Shown: piece after piece, positions 7,818-16,488 of the stretch | Layout of the letters: the number at the start of each line of letters is the position of its first letter | Position numbering within the stretch: position 1 is the first letter of the stretch | NCBI RefSeq assembly: GCF_001565895.1 | Contig: NZ_LSNE01000007.1 | Location: 320,845 to 384,844 of the forward strand | Length of the DNA stretch: 64,000 nucleotides | Direction of reading: 5' to 3' | Source: Paraglaciecola hydrolytica | GTDB lineage: Bacteria; Pseudomonadota; Gammaproteobacteria; Enterobacterales; Alteromonadaceae | Translations under genes and position numbers: made by a program | Notes under the pieces: model-generated | Seen by the model: the letters and a program-made list of their open reading frames with translations, nothing else | The model's database searches: none | Told to the model about the DNA's origin: nothing

Positions 7818-9581
7818 ATGAAAATCAATAAGTTGATATGGATTTTTATAGCGGCACAATTGTTGTTTGCTTGTGGAGGATCTGGAGGGGATGATGATAA
7901 TGACGAGCCAGATCAATTTGCTATTGGAGGAATTGCCCAAAAGCTCAATGGTACGGTTTATTTAGGGTTTAAAAAAAATGGGGCGCAAAATTATTGGGAA
8001 ACGGTTGGGGTTACTTCAACTGGTGGTGAAGTGAACTGGCGTTTTATCGAAGAACATGATGTTGGCACTCAATTTGACGTAAGTGTATATGTGCAACCAC
8101 AAGGGCAGTTGTGTAATCTAGAAAATGGCAGTGGAGCCCTGAATGCCAGTAATGCTAATAAAATTATCGTGACCTGTGAAGATACTAATGAAAATTTGGC
8201 TATTGGGGTAGAAATAAGCAATCTAGTTGGTGAGCTAACCTTGCAACTTTCAGTTGATAATATAGCAGTCGAAACAATTACATATAACCTAGGTGGACAA
8301 GCCACTTTCTATTTCGACGAAAAACAAGCTGCGGGTGTGAATTTTGCCATCGACATCCTGACGCAGCCAGAAGATCAGCAGTGCACTATTACTTCGGCTA
8401 GCGGTAACCTTAACAGTGGCAATGCAAGTACGGCTAAAATAGTGTGTACTGACAAGCCAACTGAGTCAGTGGTATTAACAGGGATTTTTGTTGACAGCCC
8501 TGTGACTAATATTAGCTTTAGCACGCTGACACAACAGGGGGTAACTAATATTAATGGCGAATTTTCCTACAGTGAAAATGAACAAGTAACCTTTACTATC
8601 GGTGAAATAATATTTCCAAGCGTATCCGCTGGGGAAATTCTGACTCCTCTTGATATTGCGGCTACCAATAATTTTAATGCGCCGAGTCTAATTAATATGC
8701 TGCGCTTGCTGCAAACCTTAGATATCGACGCCGATCCTACTAATGGTATTAATATTAGTGATGCCGCTTTAGCCAATGCCACAGCTGTTGATTTTAACCT
8801 ACCAGTCATAGAGTTTGCGGCACAGCCTGCTATTACTCATCTATTAGCAAATGCAGGTTTGGAATCTTTGGTAAGCGAATTAGTGAGCTCCGAACAAGCT
8901 CAAACACATTTTCTAGTTACGTTGATCGAACTAGGTATAATTGAACAACCTCCAACGGCTTGCAATGAGGATGTAAGCTATTCATTAACTGGTCAGGATC
9001 TCATTATGGGAACTAACGATTCATTAAGTACTTCCCCTCTTTCAGGCACTCTGACTATCTCTAATACTGGAGCATGTCAACTTAACGCTAATGAAGGTTA
9101 CGAAAGTGCGTGCACCATAACGGATGGCGTATTTAGTGCCTTTAACGGTCGGTTAACAGGTACAATTGCTAATTCGGAAGTGACTATCCTGAATCAATCA
9201 ACATTTAGTGATGATGAGTACGTTAGCGCCTACTTAAGCGGTAATTCAACCACGAGTTGTATTGATGAACCCGTTGTTGATGGTACTTACAGTTTTTCAG
9301 GCCTTGAATCAGTCTCTCAGAATTCTGTTACTAACGGCGCTTCGCCAGCAAACCAAGTGTATCCAGTTACCGGAACCGTAACGATTAGTGGAAGTAGCTG
9401 TTCGGTTACTTCTAGTGAAGGCGACTGGAATTGCATAGTTAATGGTAACTCCTTTCATGGAGTTGGTGATTTAAGTGTTATTCAAGGCACAATAACCTAC
9501 TTTAGCGTTAGTTTTTACCTGCCACCTACCAGTGATGGTGAAGAGACTGTTTTTGGTCAATATAGTGGTAAACGTAACTAG
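7818..9581 (+). CDS. Large modular lipoprotein with paired repeats
   Basis: Predicted exported lipoprotein, 587 residues, from the ATG at 7818 with AGAGG upstream; in-frame GTG 7725 and ATG 7764 would spoil the signal peptide. Lipobox LLFAC puts the lipid on Cys19, followed by a Gly/Asp linker. Two repeats (about 35-122 and 127-212) each carry a Cys pair with identical 21-residue spacing (C99/C120, C189/C210). A third unit (about 218-370) starts LTGIFVDSPV and contains TPLDIA, a module seen in marine gammaproteobacterial surface proteins. Two more repeats (about 386-475, 489-584) share TLTIS/TVTIS cores with a Cys pair. Function unknown; adhesion or surface binding is a guess. Confidence 0.8.
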   Translation: MKINKLIWIFIAAQLLFACGGSGGDDDNDEPDQFAIGGIAQKLNGTVYLGFKKNGAQNYWETVGVTSTGGEVNWRFIEEHDVGTQFDVSVYVQPQGQLCNLENGSGALNASNANKIIVTCEDTNENLAIGVEISNLVGELTLQLSVDNIAVETITYNLGGQATFYFDEKQAAGVNFAIDILTQPEDQQCTITSASGNLNSGNASTAKIVCTDKPTESVVLTGIFVDSPVTNISFSTLTQQGVTNINGEFSYSENEQVTFTIGEIIFPSVSAGEILTPLDIAATNNFNAPSLINMLRLLQTLDIDADPTNGINISDAALANATAVDFNLPVIEFAAQPAITHLLANAGLESLVSELVSSEQAQTHFLVTLIELGIIEQPPTACNEDVSYSLTGQDLIMGTNDSLSTSPLSGTLTISNTGACQLNANEGYESACTITDGVFSAFNGRLTGTIANSEVTILNQSTFSDDEYVSAYLSGNSTTSCIDEPVVDGTYSFSGLESVSQNSVTNGASPANQVYPVTGTVTISGSSCSVTSSEGDWNCIVNGNSFHGVGDLSVIQGTITYFSVSFYLPPTSDGEETVFGQYSGKRN

Positions 9582-9608
9582 GGCTTAATAATTAAGTGCC
9601 AGACTAAA

Positions 9609-9642
9609 TAAATAGCCTTCAAAGTACTTTGAAGGCTATTTA
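9609..9642. terminator. 34-bp perfect palindrome, likely bidirectional terminator
   Basis: Two 17-base arms meet at a central GTAC with no loop; the arm ends are TAAATAGCC and GGCTATTTA. In RNA it would fold with a small loop, with U-rich ends in both directions. It lies 27 bases after the lipoprotein stop and exactly abuts the yajD remnant. Confidence 0.65.
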
Positions 9643-9714
9643 GAAACTCTAGTGCGTTATGCTAGTACCTAAGAGACAGAATTAAAAAGTAGTATTTACA
9701 ATCCCTCCGCTGAT
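9643..9714 (+). pseudogene. Decayed 3' fragment of a second yajD
   Basis: Aligns without gaps to the intact yajD at 6511-6582: 54 of 72 bases identical by hand count. Translation gives ETLVRYAST, a stop, then ETELKSSIYNPSAD, against ENLVRYGSAE / ETEIKSSTYNPFAD in yajD (17 of 24 residues identical). One Glu codon has become TAA. Several differences are synonymous third-base changes (TAC/TAT, ACT/ACA, AGC/AGT), so the copy diverged as a gene before it decayed. The upstream two thirds of the gene are absent. Confidence 0.85.
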
Positions 9715-9935
9715 AAGCAAAAAATAATCGTTCTATTAGAAATACAGATAGCTATTTCGCTGTTCCTCAAATCTAATATGCACTGCAAAATAGGTGGTTG
9801 CATCTTATTTGCTAGTTGGAAAGGCTACCTCTCCAAAGGCAACGTCCTTTCTTTGTATAAGTAAGTACTAAAGAGTGCGTTTTACAACACTTGCTTGTTG
9901 CCCGCTGAGATTTAGTTTAAAGGAAGTTAAATCCA

Positions 9936-10592
9936 GTGAAAAAAGTCGTCTTGTTAGTTGGCTTATTTGCCATGCTGTCGGGTTGTGTTAGTACCAAAAA
10001 TATACAAATTAGCGCTGCGGATATTAAGCAACTAAATCCCAATAATGTGGCAATGACCACTAGGGATAAGCCTGATTTTGCCGCTATGACTGCGGGTAAG
10101 GCGATGTTTGCTATGTTAGGGGCTGCGGCTATGATTGCGGCAGGTAATGATTTAGTAAAAGAAAACCAAGTAGAGGATCCTGCCCGTTATATTCAGGCAG
10201 AATTAGCTAAAGCACTAAACACCAGTTATGGTTTTGAATTAAGCGAAGGCTCTGCGCTTAAGGTTAATACCGATAAACCTGCAAAAATTGCAACCTTGTT
10301 TCCAGAGTCAGATTTAGTATTAGACCTTGAAACAATCAATTGGAGTTTTGCTTATTTTCCCACTGATTGGGATAACTATCGGGTTATTTACAGTGTGAAA
10401 TTACGTCTCTTCAATACAAAAACAAAAAGTATGGTGGCTGAGGGTTTTTGCGCTCGTGTACCGGAAGAAGATACAACAGCCCCCAGTTATGATGAGCTAG
10501 TGGCTAATAAAGCTGAAAGACTGAAACAAGAACTGAAAATCGCTGCAGACCACTGTATCGGTGAATTTAAATCTAAATTCTTGAGTATTTAA
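9936..10592 (+). CDS. Predicted lipoprotein of unknown function
   Basis: 218-residue lipoprotein starting at GTG 9936 with AAGGAAG about eight bases upstream. Signal peptide residues 1-16 end in the lipobox LSGC (Cys17). A short glycine/alanine-rich hydrophobic stretch (GKAMFAMLGAAAMIAAG, about residues 54-70) is followed by a soluble domain of alternating strands with two Cys (EGFCAR and AADHC). I do not recognise a named family. It stands alone, convergent with the ABC/M1 gene; a hairpin with 10-bp arms (10617-10626/10638-10647) lies between them. Confidence 0.75.
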   Translation: MKKVVLLVGLFAMLSGCVSTKNIQISAADIKQLNPNNVAMTTRDKPDFAAMTAGKAMFAMLGAAAMIAAGNDLVKENQVEDPARYIQAELAKALNTSYGFELSEGSALKVNTDKPAKIATLFPESDLVLDLETINWSFAYFPTDWDNYRVIYSVKLRLFNTKTKSMVAEGFCARVPEEDTTAPSYDELVANKAERLKQELKIAADHCIGEFKSKFLSI

Positions 10593-10736
10593 GCTTAATA
10601 CTTTTTTGATTTTTTGATTGCAGTAACGCAAGGTGTTTTACTGCAATTGTTAGGTTGATTTCTCGCTCCAGAGCAAGCAGATTGTTACTTGTCAAAGGTT
10701 TGCGGTAAGTGAAGCGTCTGCCCTCTAGTCGCAAAG

Positions 10737-13700
10737 TTATTCCATCATTAACGGTTCAACATCCATTCCTAACAATAATTCATCCACTAATACCTGTTGC
10801 TCTGGATCTACTTGGGTCTTAAGTGCCCGCACAAAATCCATCGAGGAGGCCGGTGGGTTTGGATAAGCATGTTGTTGCCACAATTGCCTGAGGGCGGCAC
10901 AGATTACTTGGTCGCCCAATTGCTGACGTAACACCGCAAATACTAAGGTAGCGCGCGAGTACTGCTCAAAACCTTCTGTGGCATCAACTAAGGCTTGGAT
11001 TTTTGTCGTCGAGCGTTTTAACGCAGTGTTGTAACGTTGGCGTTCATAGTCAACCAGAGCCTGCATACTAGTGGCACCGTATTTTTGTTCAATTAGCACC
11101 AACTCAACATATTTGGCTAGTGACTCAACTAAAAAGGCACGGTCTGTTAACACCCCGTTGCCTAAGTCATGGCCAAACCATTGATGGGCGGTTTCGTGCA
11201 CGGCGCGACGATAACGCTGGTCAAAACCGGCATCATCAGCAGGTTTAGCCCGAAAACCTACACGGTGATTAATCATAAGCACTTGCGGTAAGGCATATCC
11301 GGTCGGGCCAATATTTGGCATAGCGATCATAGTTAAATGGCTGCCGCGATATGGCGCGATATGCTTGGTCATCCACTTGAGTGTATCTTGCATGGCTTGC
11401 AGGTTAAGGTCGGCTGCATCGGCCGTGTCTGGCGGGCTAAATACGCTTAATAATGTAGAACCTTGCTGGCGTGTAATCACATGTGGCGCTACCGAAAGCC
11501 ATACGGGCATGTTACGTATTGGGCCATGGGTTTGATATTCAGCAAATGTTCGACCGTCTTGTTGCCAGGTTTTTAATAAGTTGCCTTGGGCGAGAGGGGT
11601 TTGGTCGTCAGAGGTCGATACCACACTGCGCAATCTTACCCAGTCGTAATCCGCCTGCGTTGCTTGCTGTTGGGCAAACAGCACAGAAGGTTTAGCAAGA
11701 TTCAGCGGGCTTAAACCATGTTCCGCACGTAGTAGTTCATCTCGTAATTGGTAATGTGGTTGAAACCCAACTGTAGGTAACAACCCAGAGCCTCGTAAAT
11801 AACTAAATGAGGGTTTAACCAATTGATGCATGACGGCTGGCCAAAGTTTGGGTTGAACAAAGGTTAAGTTCGACCACATCGTAAGTTGCTCACCCGGTTT
11901 GATGGCTTTGCTTAAGCTCACGATGGTTTGATTTAGCTTAGGGTCATATTGACGAGTGGAATCGACAGATAACGATAATTGCGCTAAGCCAGTGGCAATG
12001 TCGTTGCCAATTAACAATTTGTCTATTGCTTGTGCACTGAGGTTTTCTAAGGTGTAAGTCAGCGCAAATTTAGCCTGGCCTATTTGTGGAAATATGTCCA
12101 CCGTCGAATCAATTTGACTGATCGTCGGTTGAGCCATATTAGCCCAATGAGCATAATTTTTTTCGTATTCGGCGCGCCATTGTTCGCGCATATCTGAATT
12201 TAACAAGGGTCGTTCATCAATAATGTTGTTATGCAAATTAAAGCCAACAACAACAGTAAGTGCTAACAAAGCTATCGAGCCCAGTCCTAATTTGCGTGTT
12301 TTGTGAATGATAAAACTGGTACCACGATGGGAGCATTTTGCGGCTAGCCACAATAGGCATAAACACACCAATAACCAAAAAGACATAAATGGCCAATGCA
12401 CCGACAAGCTTTGCTCATAGCCCCAATAAGCATCGGCCGCTTGTAAGGGCGACGAAGCAATTTTCCATAGTGTGTGGGTCAGCCCTAAGGTGCCACTCAA
12501 AGGTGTGTATTTCATCAGCAAAATGCCAATACAACCTGCTGCTGCCAATAAGGGAGAGCGGCATAAGGTATGCGATGCAATAAATAAGGCACCCAGCACC
12601 ATCAGCGACAATCCTGCAATACTAAGTTGCATAACATACTGTATGGGTAGGATGTTACTGTTAGCGACCAGCTCGGCAGCTAAACTGGCTAAGGCCGTTA
12701 GCAACATTAGCAGGCTTAGCAAAACCGTTAAGGCCACTACGTGGCTAAACATTAGTACCCCAGAACGCACTGGTGCACTGGCGACTAATTCAGCCATGTG
12801 TGTTTGCCTGTTGCGCCAACAAAGCTGCCACGACCATAATAACGCAAGCAAACAGCCCATTAACGGCAAAACATCACTGCTAATACGGTTGAGGGCATCA
12901 AGGCTGGTGGCCTGCAATACGGCCAGAGGTTCGGCGTAATTCATCGCAGACAGCACTTCGTTAAACATCAACAAGCCCCAGCCGATTAAAATCAATTGAT
13001 TCAAGCGTTGTTGCAATAAGCCAGATATAGCCAGCCAACTGAGTTGCACTAGCTGTTTAACTGCACTGGGATGTGATGTAAACGCACTATAGCTCAGGTC
13101 AGTTGTTGCAGATAAGTTGTCAGGCAAGCGCAAAGCGATTGAGGATTTGAATGGTGTACTTTTTAGGCTTGCATAAAACAAACCCAGTGCCAGCAAACAA
13201 TAGCCCAAACGATTGAGATAAAAAATCCAATCACCAAAAAGCCGCAGCTCTGGGCTTTGATAAAATGCCAACAAGGCGGTGATGCCAAAAGGGTCGAGCC
13301 AGCGCAGGCTTTCAAACAGCAAGGGATCAACAATACTGCTGCCGGCTAACATGGGCGAGCCAGTCATACTGGCCAGTATGATATATGCCAGCCACAGAGC
13401 ACCAAAAAACGCGTAAATGACTACCGCCGACTCAAATCGTTGGGCTAAATAACTGGCCAGACTCGCTAAAAACGCGCAGGTAGGTAGAGCTAACAGAGCA
13501 AAGTTGTAAAAACTTAAGGCTAACAATGGCCACTGAAAATCAAATTGCAGGCTTAAACTAAACCACATCAGCATAAAGCCAAGCAGCATGAGTGCAGCAC
13601 TGACAAAAAATAGCATCAACACCCGCACCGCCAAACGTTTATATCGGCTTTGTGGCGTAACTAAAATCAACTCGGCCATCTGGTAATGCTGATCACGCAG

Positions 13701-13907
13701 TAAAATTAACGGCGTCAGTGCGGCAATTAGTAAAGGCAAGCTCATCATTAACAAAGTCATGTGTAAGGCTTGTAATCGTTTGTCTGCCAGGGCGTCGATA
13801 CCACCAATTCCAATCGCAAACACATAAGCAACCAGTGGTAAAATAATGCAGGCAAGCCACAACAAAGGCTGGCGTATCAGGTAACGCGCTTCGTTATTAA
13901 GCAACAT
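10737..13907 (-). CDS. ABC transporter permease fused to M1-family metallopeptidase
   Basis: 1056 residues. The first half has about a dozen hydrophobic segments arranged as ABC-2-type permease units. The second half, after about residue 580, is an exported M1 aminopeptidase-like domain: zinc motif HETAHQWFGH (904-908) with the third ligand Glu928 in LVESLAKY, matching the spacing of this fused subfamily rather than classical M1. A substrate-loop equivalent lies at NIGPTGYALPQ. It starts inside the ATPase gene (11-base overlap). The two form a transporter whose permease carries its own peptidase; roles in peptide export or cleavage are inferred. The two-component genes on the other side of the shared promoter probably control it. 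Confidence 0.9.
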   Translation of the reverse strand: MLLNNEARYLIRQPLLWLACIILPLVAYVFAIGIGGIDALADKRLQALHMTLLMMSLPLLIAALTPLILLRDQHYQMAELILVTPQSRYKRLAVRVLMLFFVSAALMLLGFMLMWFSLSLQFDFQWPLLALSFYNFALLALPTCAFLASLASYLAQRFESAVVIYAFFGALWLAYIILASMTGSPMLAGSSIVDPLLFESLRWLDPFGITALLAFYQSPELRLFGDWIFYLNRLGYCLLALGLFYASLKSTPFKSSIALRLPDNLSATTDLSYSAFTSHPSAVKQLVQLSWLAISGLLQQRLNQLILIGWGLLMFNEVLSAMNYAEPLAVLQATSLDALNRISSDVLPLMGCLLALLWSWQLCWRNRQTHMAELVASAPVRSGVLMFSHVVALTVLLSLLMLLTALASLAAELVANSNILPIQYVMQLSIAGLSLMVLGALFIASHTLCRSPLLAAAGCIGILLMKYTPLSGTLGLTHTLWKIASSPLQAADAYWGYEQSLSVHWPFMSFWLLVCLCLLWLAAKCSHRGTSFIIHKTRKLGLGSIALLALTVVVGFNLHNNIIDERPLLNSDMREQWRAEYEKNYAHWANMAQPTISQIDSTVDIFPQIGQAKFALTYTLENLSAQAIDKLLIGNDIATGLAQLSLSVDSTRQYDPKLNQTIVSLSKAIKPGEQLTMWSNLTFVQPKLWPAVMHQLVKPSFSYLRGSGLLPTVGFQPHYQLRDELLRAEHGLSPLNLAKPSVLFAQQQATQADYDWVRLRSVVSTSDDQTPLAQGNLLKTWQQDGRTFAEYQTHGPIRNMPVWLSVAPHVITRQQGSTLLSVFSPPDTADAADLNLQAMQDTLKWMTKHIAPYRGSHLTMIAMPNIGPTGYALPQVLMINHRVGFRAKPADDAGFDQRYRRAVHETAHQWFGHDLGNGVLTDRAFLVESLAKYVELVLIEQKYGATSMQALVDYERQRYNTALKRSTTKIQALVDATEGFEQYSRATLVFAVLRQQLGDQVICAALRQLWQQHAYPNPPASSMDFVRALKTQVDPEQQVLVDELLLGMDVEPLMME

Positions 13908-14763
13908 CTGTAGCGCCCCTGTGTGCTAGTTCAAAAAAGTAGCGATCTTGTAGATTGGCCTCAACTACTATGGCGCCGGCGCAGGGAGATTGTTCGGCAA
14001 ACAAGCGGTAAAGGGGCTGACCAAAACGATATCCTTTACTTAGCAATAGGCATTGAGTTGCTGGCTGAACAGGGCTTTGCCAGACCTTGCCTTGCAAAGG
14101 CAACAGTAGCTGTTGCACAGCGCCACTTTCAACAATCTGCCCCTCATTGATTAAGGCAACATAGGGGCACAGGTTTTCGATATCTTCCACAATATGAGTC
14201 GACAACAAAATTAATTTTTCTTGGCTGATATTAACCAACAAGCTATGCAGTCGTTCGCGCTCTGCGGGATCCAAGCCGGCGGTGGGCTCGTCCATAATTA
14301 ACAGTTTGGGATCTCCCAACAAGGCCTGCGCAATACCAAAACGCTGGCGCATACCCCCCGAAAAAGTGGATACCGCTTTGTTAGCTACTGCCGTCAGATT
14401 AGTCAGTTCAAGCAGGCTATCTATCTGGTGTTTTTGACTGGTTTTATCATTTAGGCCTTTTAATATGGCCATGTGTTGCAGCAAAACACGGCAACTCATA
14501 TGCGGGTAAACCCCAAAATACTGCGGCAAATACCCCAGTTTTTGTCGTAAGGCCATTGGCTGCTTAATCACATCAATATCATTAAACTGAATGTCGCCCT
14601 TATCGGCAGTTTGCAAACAGGCCAGGGTGCGCATCAAAGTCGATTTACCAGCGCCATTAGGGCCCAGCAAACCCACCATACCGTGGGGTAACTGCAAGTT
14701 AATATCGCGCAGGGCTTGGGTGCCATCAGCATAAGTCAGTGATAATTGGCGAATCGACAACAT
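13897..14763 (-). CDS. ABC transporter ATP-binding protein
   Basis: Cytoplasmic ATPase partner of the permease/M1 peptidase. Walker A GLLGPNGAGKST (about residues 31-42), Q-loop region YLPQYFGVYP, signature FSGGMRQRFGIAQAL, Walker B LLIMDEPTAGLD and the switch His in LLSTHIVED are all intact. At 288 residues it has a C-terminal tail of about 80 residues beyond the core, as in other ABC-2-type exporters. First gene of the two-gene unit, divergent from the histidine kinase gene with a 222-base shared promoter region. Confidence 0.95.
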   Translation of the reverse strand: MLSIRQLSLTYADGTQALRDINLQLPHGMVGLLGPNGAGKSTLMRTLACLQTADKGDIQFNDIDVIKQPMALRQKLGYLPQYFGVYPHMSCRVLLQHMAILKGLNDKTSQKHQIDSLLELTNLTAVANKAVSTFSGGMRQRFGIAQALLGDPKLLIMDEPTAGLDPAERERLHSLLVNISQEKLILLSTHIVEDIENLCPYVALINEGQIVESGAVQQLLLPLQGKVWQSPVQPATQCLLLSKGYRFGQPLYRLFAEQSPCAGAIVVEANLQDRYFFELAHRGATDVA

Positions 14764-14892
14764 GAATTTATTCCTGTGAAAAAGACAGGTTCACAGCGTA
14801 TAAAGTACCAAATACGCTAACAAGTTGTAGATGATGAAGTGACTGATTGGCATGACAAAAGCACCATTTTGCATAAGAAACTTTGCAAATTT

Positions 14893-14939
14893 ACTTTCGT
14901 CAATAAAAACGGTAGTTTCGTCATCCATAAGCTGACGAA
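14893..14939. promoter_or_regulatory. Candidate LytTR operator: direct repeats 21 bp apart
   Basis: ACTTTCGTCA (14893-14902) and AGTTTCGTCA (14914-14923) are direct repeats matching at nine of ten bases, with starts 21 bases apart (two helical turns). An inverted TGACGAA follows at 14933-14939. LytTR-type regulators bind such roughly 9-10-bp direct repeats separated by 11-13 bp. The site lies between the divergent ABC/M1 operon and the kinase/LytTR genes, where autoregulation and target control would be expected. Confidence 0.6.
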
Positions 14940-14985
14940 CTGAATCGAGTCAGTCAATCTAAGTAAAAAGCCCTCAGGACTCACT

Positions 14986-16488
14986 ATGTTCAAAGCGTTA
15001 CCTTCTGCAGTAACACAACTTTTATCTCGTATTGCAGATAATCAGTTGGCGTTGATGGCGGCTGTTTTGCTCGAAGTATCGATTCGGCACTTTTCTTACC
15101 ATAGCCAAAACTATGCGGATTTTTTGACAACCTGGCTGCAATTATTGTTTGAAAGCTCGCCGTTATTGTTAGCCCATTATTTTGCTTTCAAAACCCGGAG
15201 TTGGCTGTCGGTGTTTGTCTGGGGCATGGGTTTCATCCTCTATCCCTGTATGAATTTATGGCTAATGGATAGCTATCAACCCTATGTAGACTGGGCATTT
15301 TTTGGGGTACAGGGTTGGATTTTTCTGTGTATTGCCAGTATCGGTTATAGCTTAAGCTGTTTGTTGGCTAAAAGGCATAACACCAAATCCATGCTGCTGA
15401 TGTCACGTTTGTTTTCGTTAAATGCCGTGCTGTTGATGTTGTTAGTCGGTTGGTCTGTATTATGGGCTGGTATTTTTGCCTCGACAGACGATCCGATACA
15501 CAATCAACCGATTAAAGCGGTGATTAACAGTGAAACGGTGATTGTAAACTTCGGCGACTTTCTTAACTATTGGTGGCAGTTTTTACTCATGGGGGTGGCT
15601 GTTTTACTGATTTATGGGGTCAATCGCTATCTACTGATTCGCCGTGTACTGGCCAATAGCGGGGTGTTTGCCTATGTTGCAAGTTGTTTGATTTGTATTA
15701 TTGTGATGACTCCCATTCTGGCATCAGCGGTATTATGGCTACCGATGAACATTCCTGAATGGACCTTTTTACCCTCAGAAGATTATAAGATATTTGCACC
15801 GGTAAACTTTCGTTTCAGTTTTTTTGTGATCGCCATCAGTACCCCAATTATTCTGGCTTTTGAGCGCCAGCAACATGAAAAAGCGCTGGCTGAAATCGCC
15901 CAGCGGCAAAGTCAGACCGAATTGCAGTTGCTTCAGCAACAGGTTAATCCACATTTTTTATTTAATACCCTGAATAATCTGTATGCACTGACCTTAACTG
16001 GCTCTAAAGCCGCGCCTGATTTGGTGATGCAATTGGCTAATTTATTGCGATACACAGTTTACGAAGGCCAGAATCAACGAGTGACCTTGGCGCAGGAAAT
16101 TGACTATCTACAGGATTTTTTAGCCTTGCAGGCGATCCGTAGTGGTGAAAAATGCACAGTGCATACCGCTTTTCCGCTGGATGCAGAACACTGGAAAATT
16201 GCGCCTTTATTGCTGATCATTATTGTTGAAAACGCTTTTAAACATGGTGTTGAACCGTCACAGACTCACTGTCATATAAGTCTGGATATGCAAGTAAAAA
16301 ATGGACAACTTTTAATGCAGTGCAACAATAGTCTGCCTAATAAAAGGCCTCAACTCAGCCCAGGTATAGGCCTAGAAAACCTACGCCGTCGACTGGCTTT
16401 GCTGTATCCAGGGAAGCACAATTTGAACGCTATGCAGCGGGGCGAACAGTGGCAATCAAGTCTAAGCGTGGAACTCGAACCTTGTTAA
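14986..16488 (+). CDS. LytS-type sensor histidine kinase
   Basis: Membrane sensor kinase, 500 residues. About seven hydrophobic segments fill residues 20-295. The His_kinase domain follows (about 315-395) with the phospho-acceptor in QQQVNPHFLFNTLNNLYAL, then an ATPase domain with the N-box IIVENAFKHGVE and G-box GIGLENLRRRL. This layout is that of the LytS/YehU class, which pairs with LytTR regulators. Its stop overlaps the start of the next gene, a LytTR regulator. The signal is unknown; substrates or products of the adjacent ABC/M1 transporter are plausible. Confidence 0.92.
   Translation: MFKALPSAVTQLLSRIADNQLALMAAVLLEVSIRHFSYHSQNYADFLTTWLQLLFESSPLLLAHYFAFKTRSWLSVFVWGMGFILYPCMNLWLMDSYQPYVDWAFFGVQGWIFLCIASIGYSLSCLLAKRHNTKSMLLMSRLFSLNAVLLMLLVGWSVLWAGIFASTDDPIHNQPIKAVINSETVIVNFGDFLNYWWQFLLMGVAVLLIYGVNRYLLIRRVLANSGVFAYVASCLICIIVMTPILASAVLWLPMNIPEWTFLPSEDYKIFAPVNFRFSFFVIAISTPIILAFERQQHEKALAEIAQRQSQTELQLLQQQVNPHFLFNTLNNLYALTLTGSKAAPDLVMQLANLLRYTVYEGQNQRVTLAQEIDYLQDFLALQAIRSGEKCTVHTAFPLDAEHWKIAPLLLIIIVENAFKHGVEPSQTHCHISLDMQVKNGQLLMQCNNSLPNKRPQLSPGIGLENLRRRLALLYPGKHNLNAMQRGEQWQSSLSVELEPC

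Larger units (their letters stand above)
9582..9935. other. Intergenic stretch with palindrome and yajD remnant
   Basis: Holds a 34-bp perfect palindrome (9609-9642), directly followed by the decayed yajD 3' copy (9643-9714). The rest (9715-9935) has no convincing gene; a GAAAGG/CCTTTC inverted repeat near 9820-9860 suggests a structured leader for the next gene but matches no riboswitch I know. Confidence 0.6.

Noticed and set aside
6613-9714. Transposon or prophage origin of the insert
   Set aside because: No transposase, integrase, terminal inverted repeats or phage genes were seen; only the yajD remnant supports insertion.
9780-9900. c-di-GMP (GEMM) or other riboswitch before the 9936 lipoprotein gene
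   Set aside because: Some pieces looked similar (GCAAA, GGAAAGGC, GGCAACG), but the conserved core and its spacing are not there. Only a possible hairpin remains.
12472-12939. 155-codon plus-strand frame
   Set aside because: It lies wholly inside the ABC/M1 gene on the other strand, has no ribosome site, and its translation lacks any domain or natural composition.
16449-16481. GTG 16449 as start of the LytTR regulator
   Set aside because: It would add eleven residues ahead of a receiver that normally begins at the first strand and would overlap the kinase gene by 40 bases; TTG 16482 fits better.
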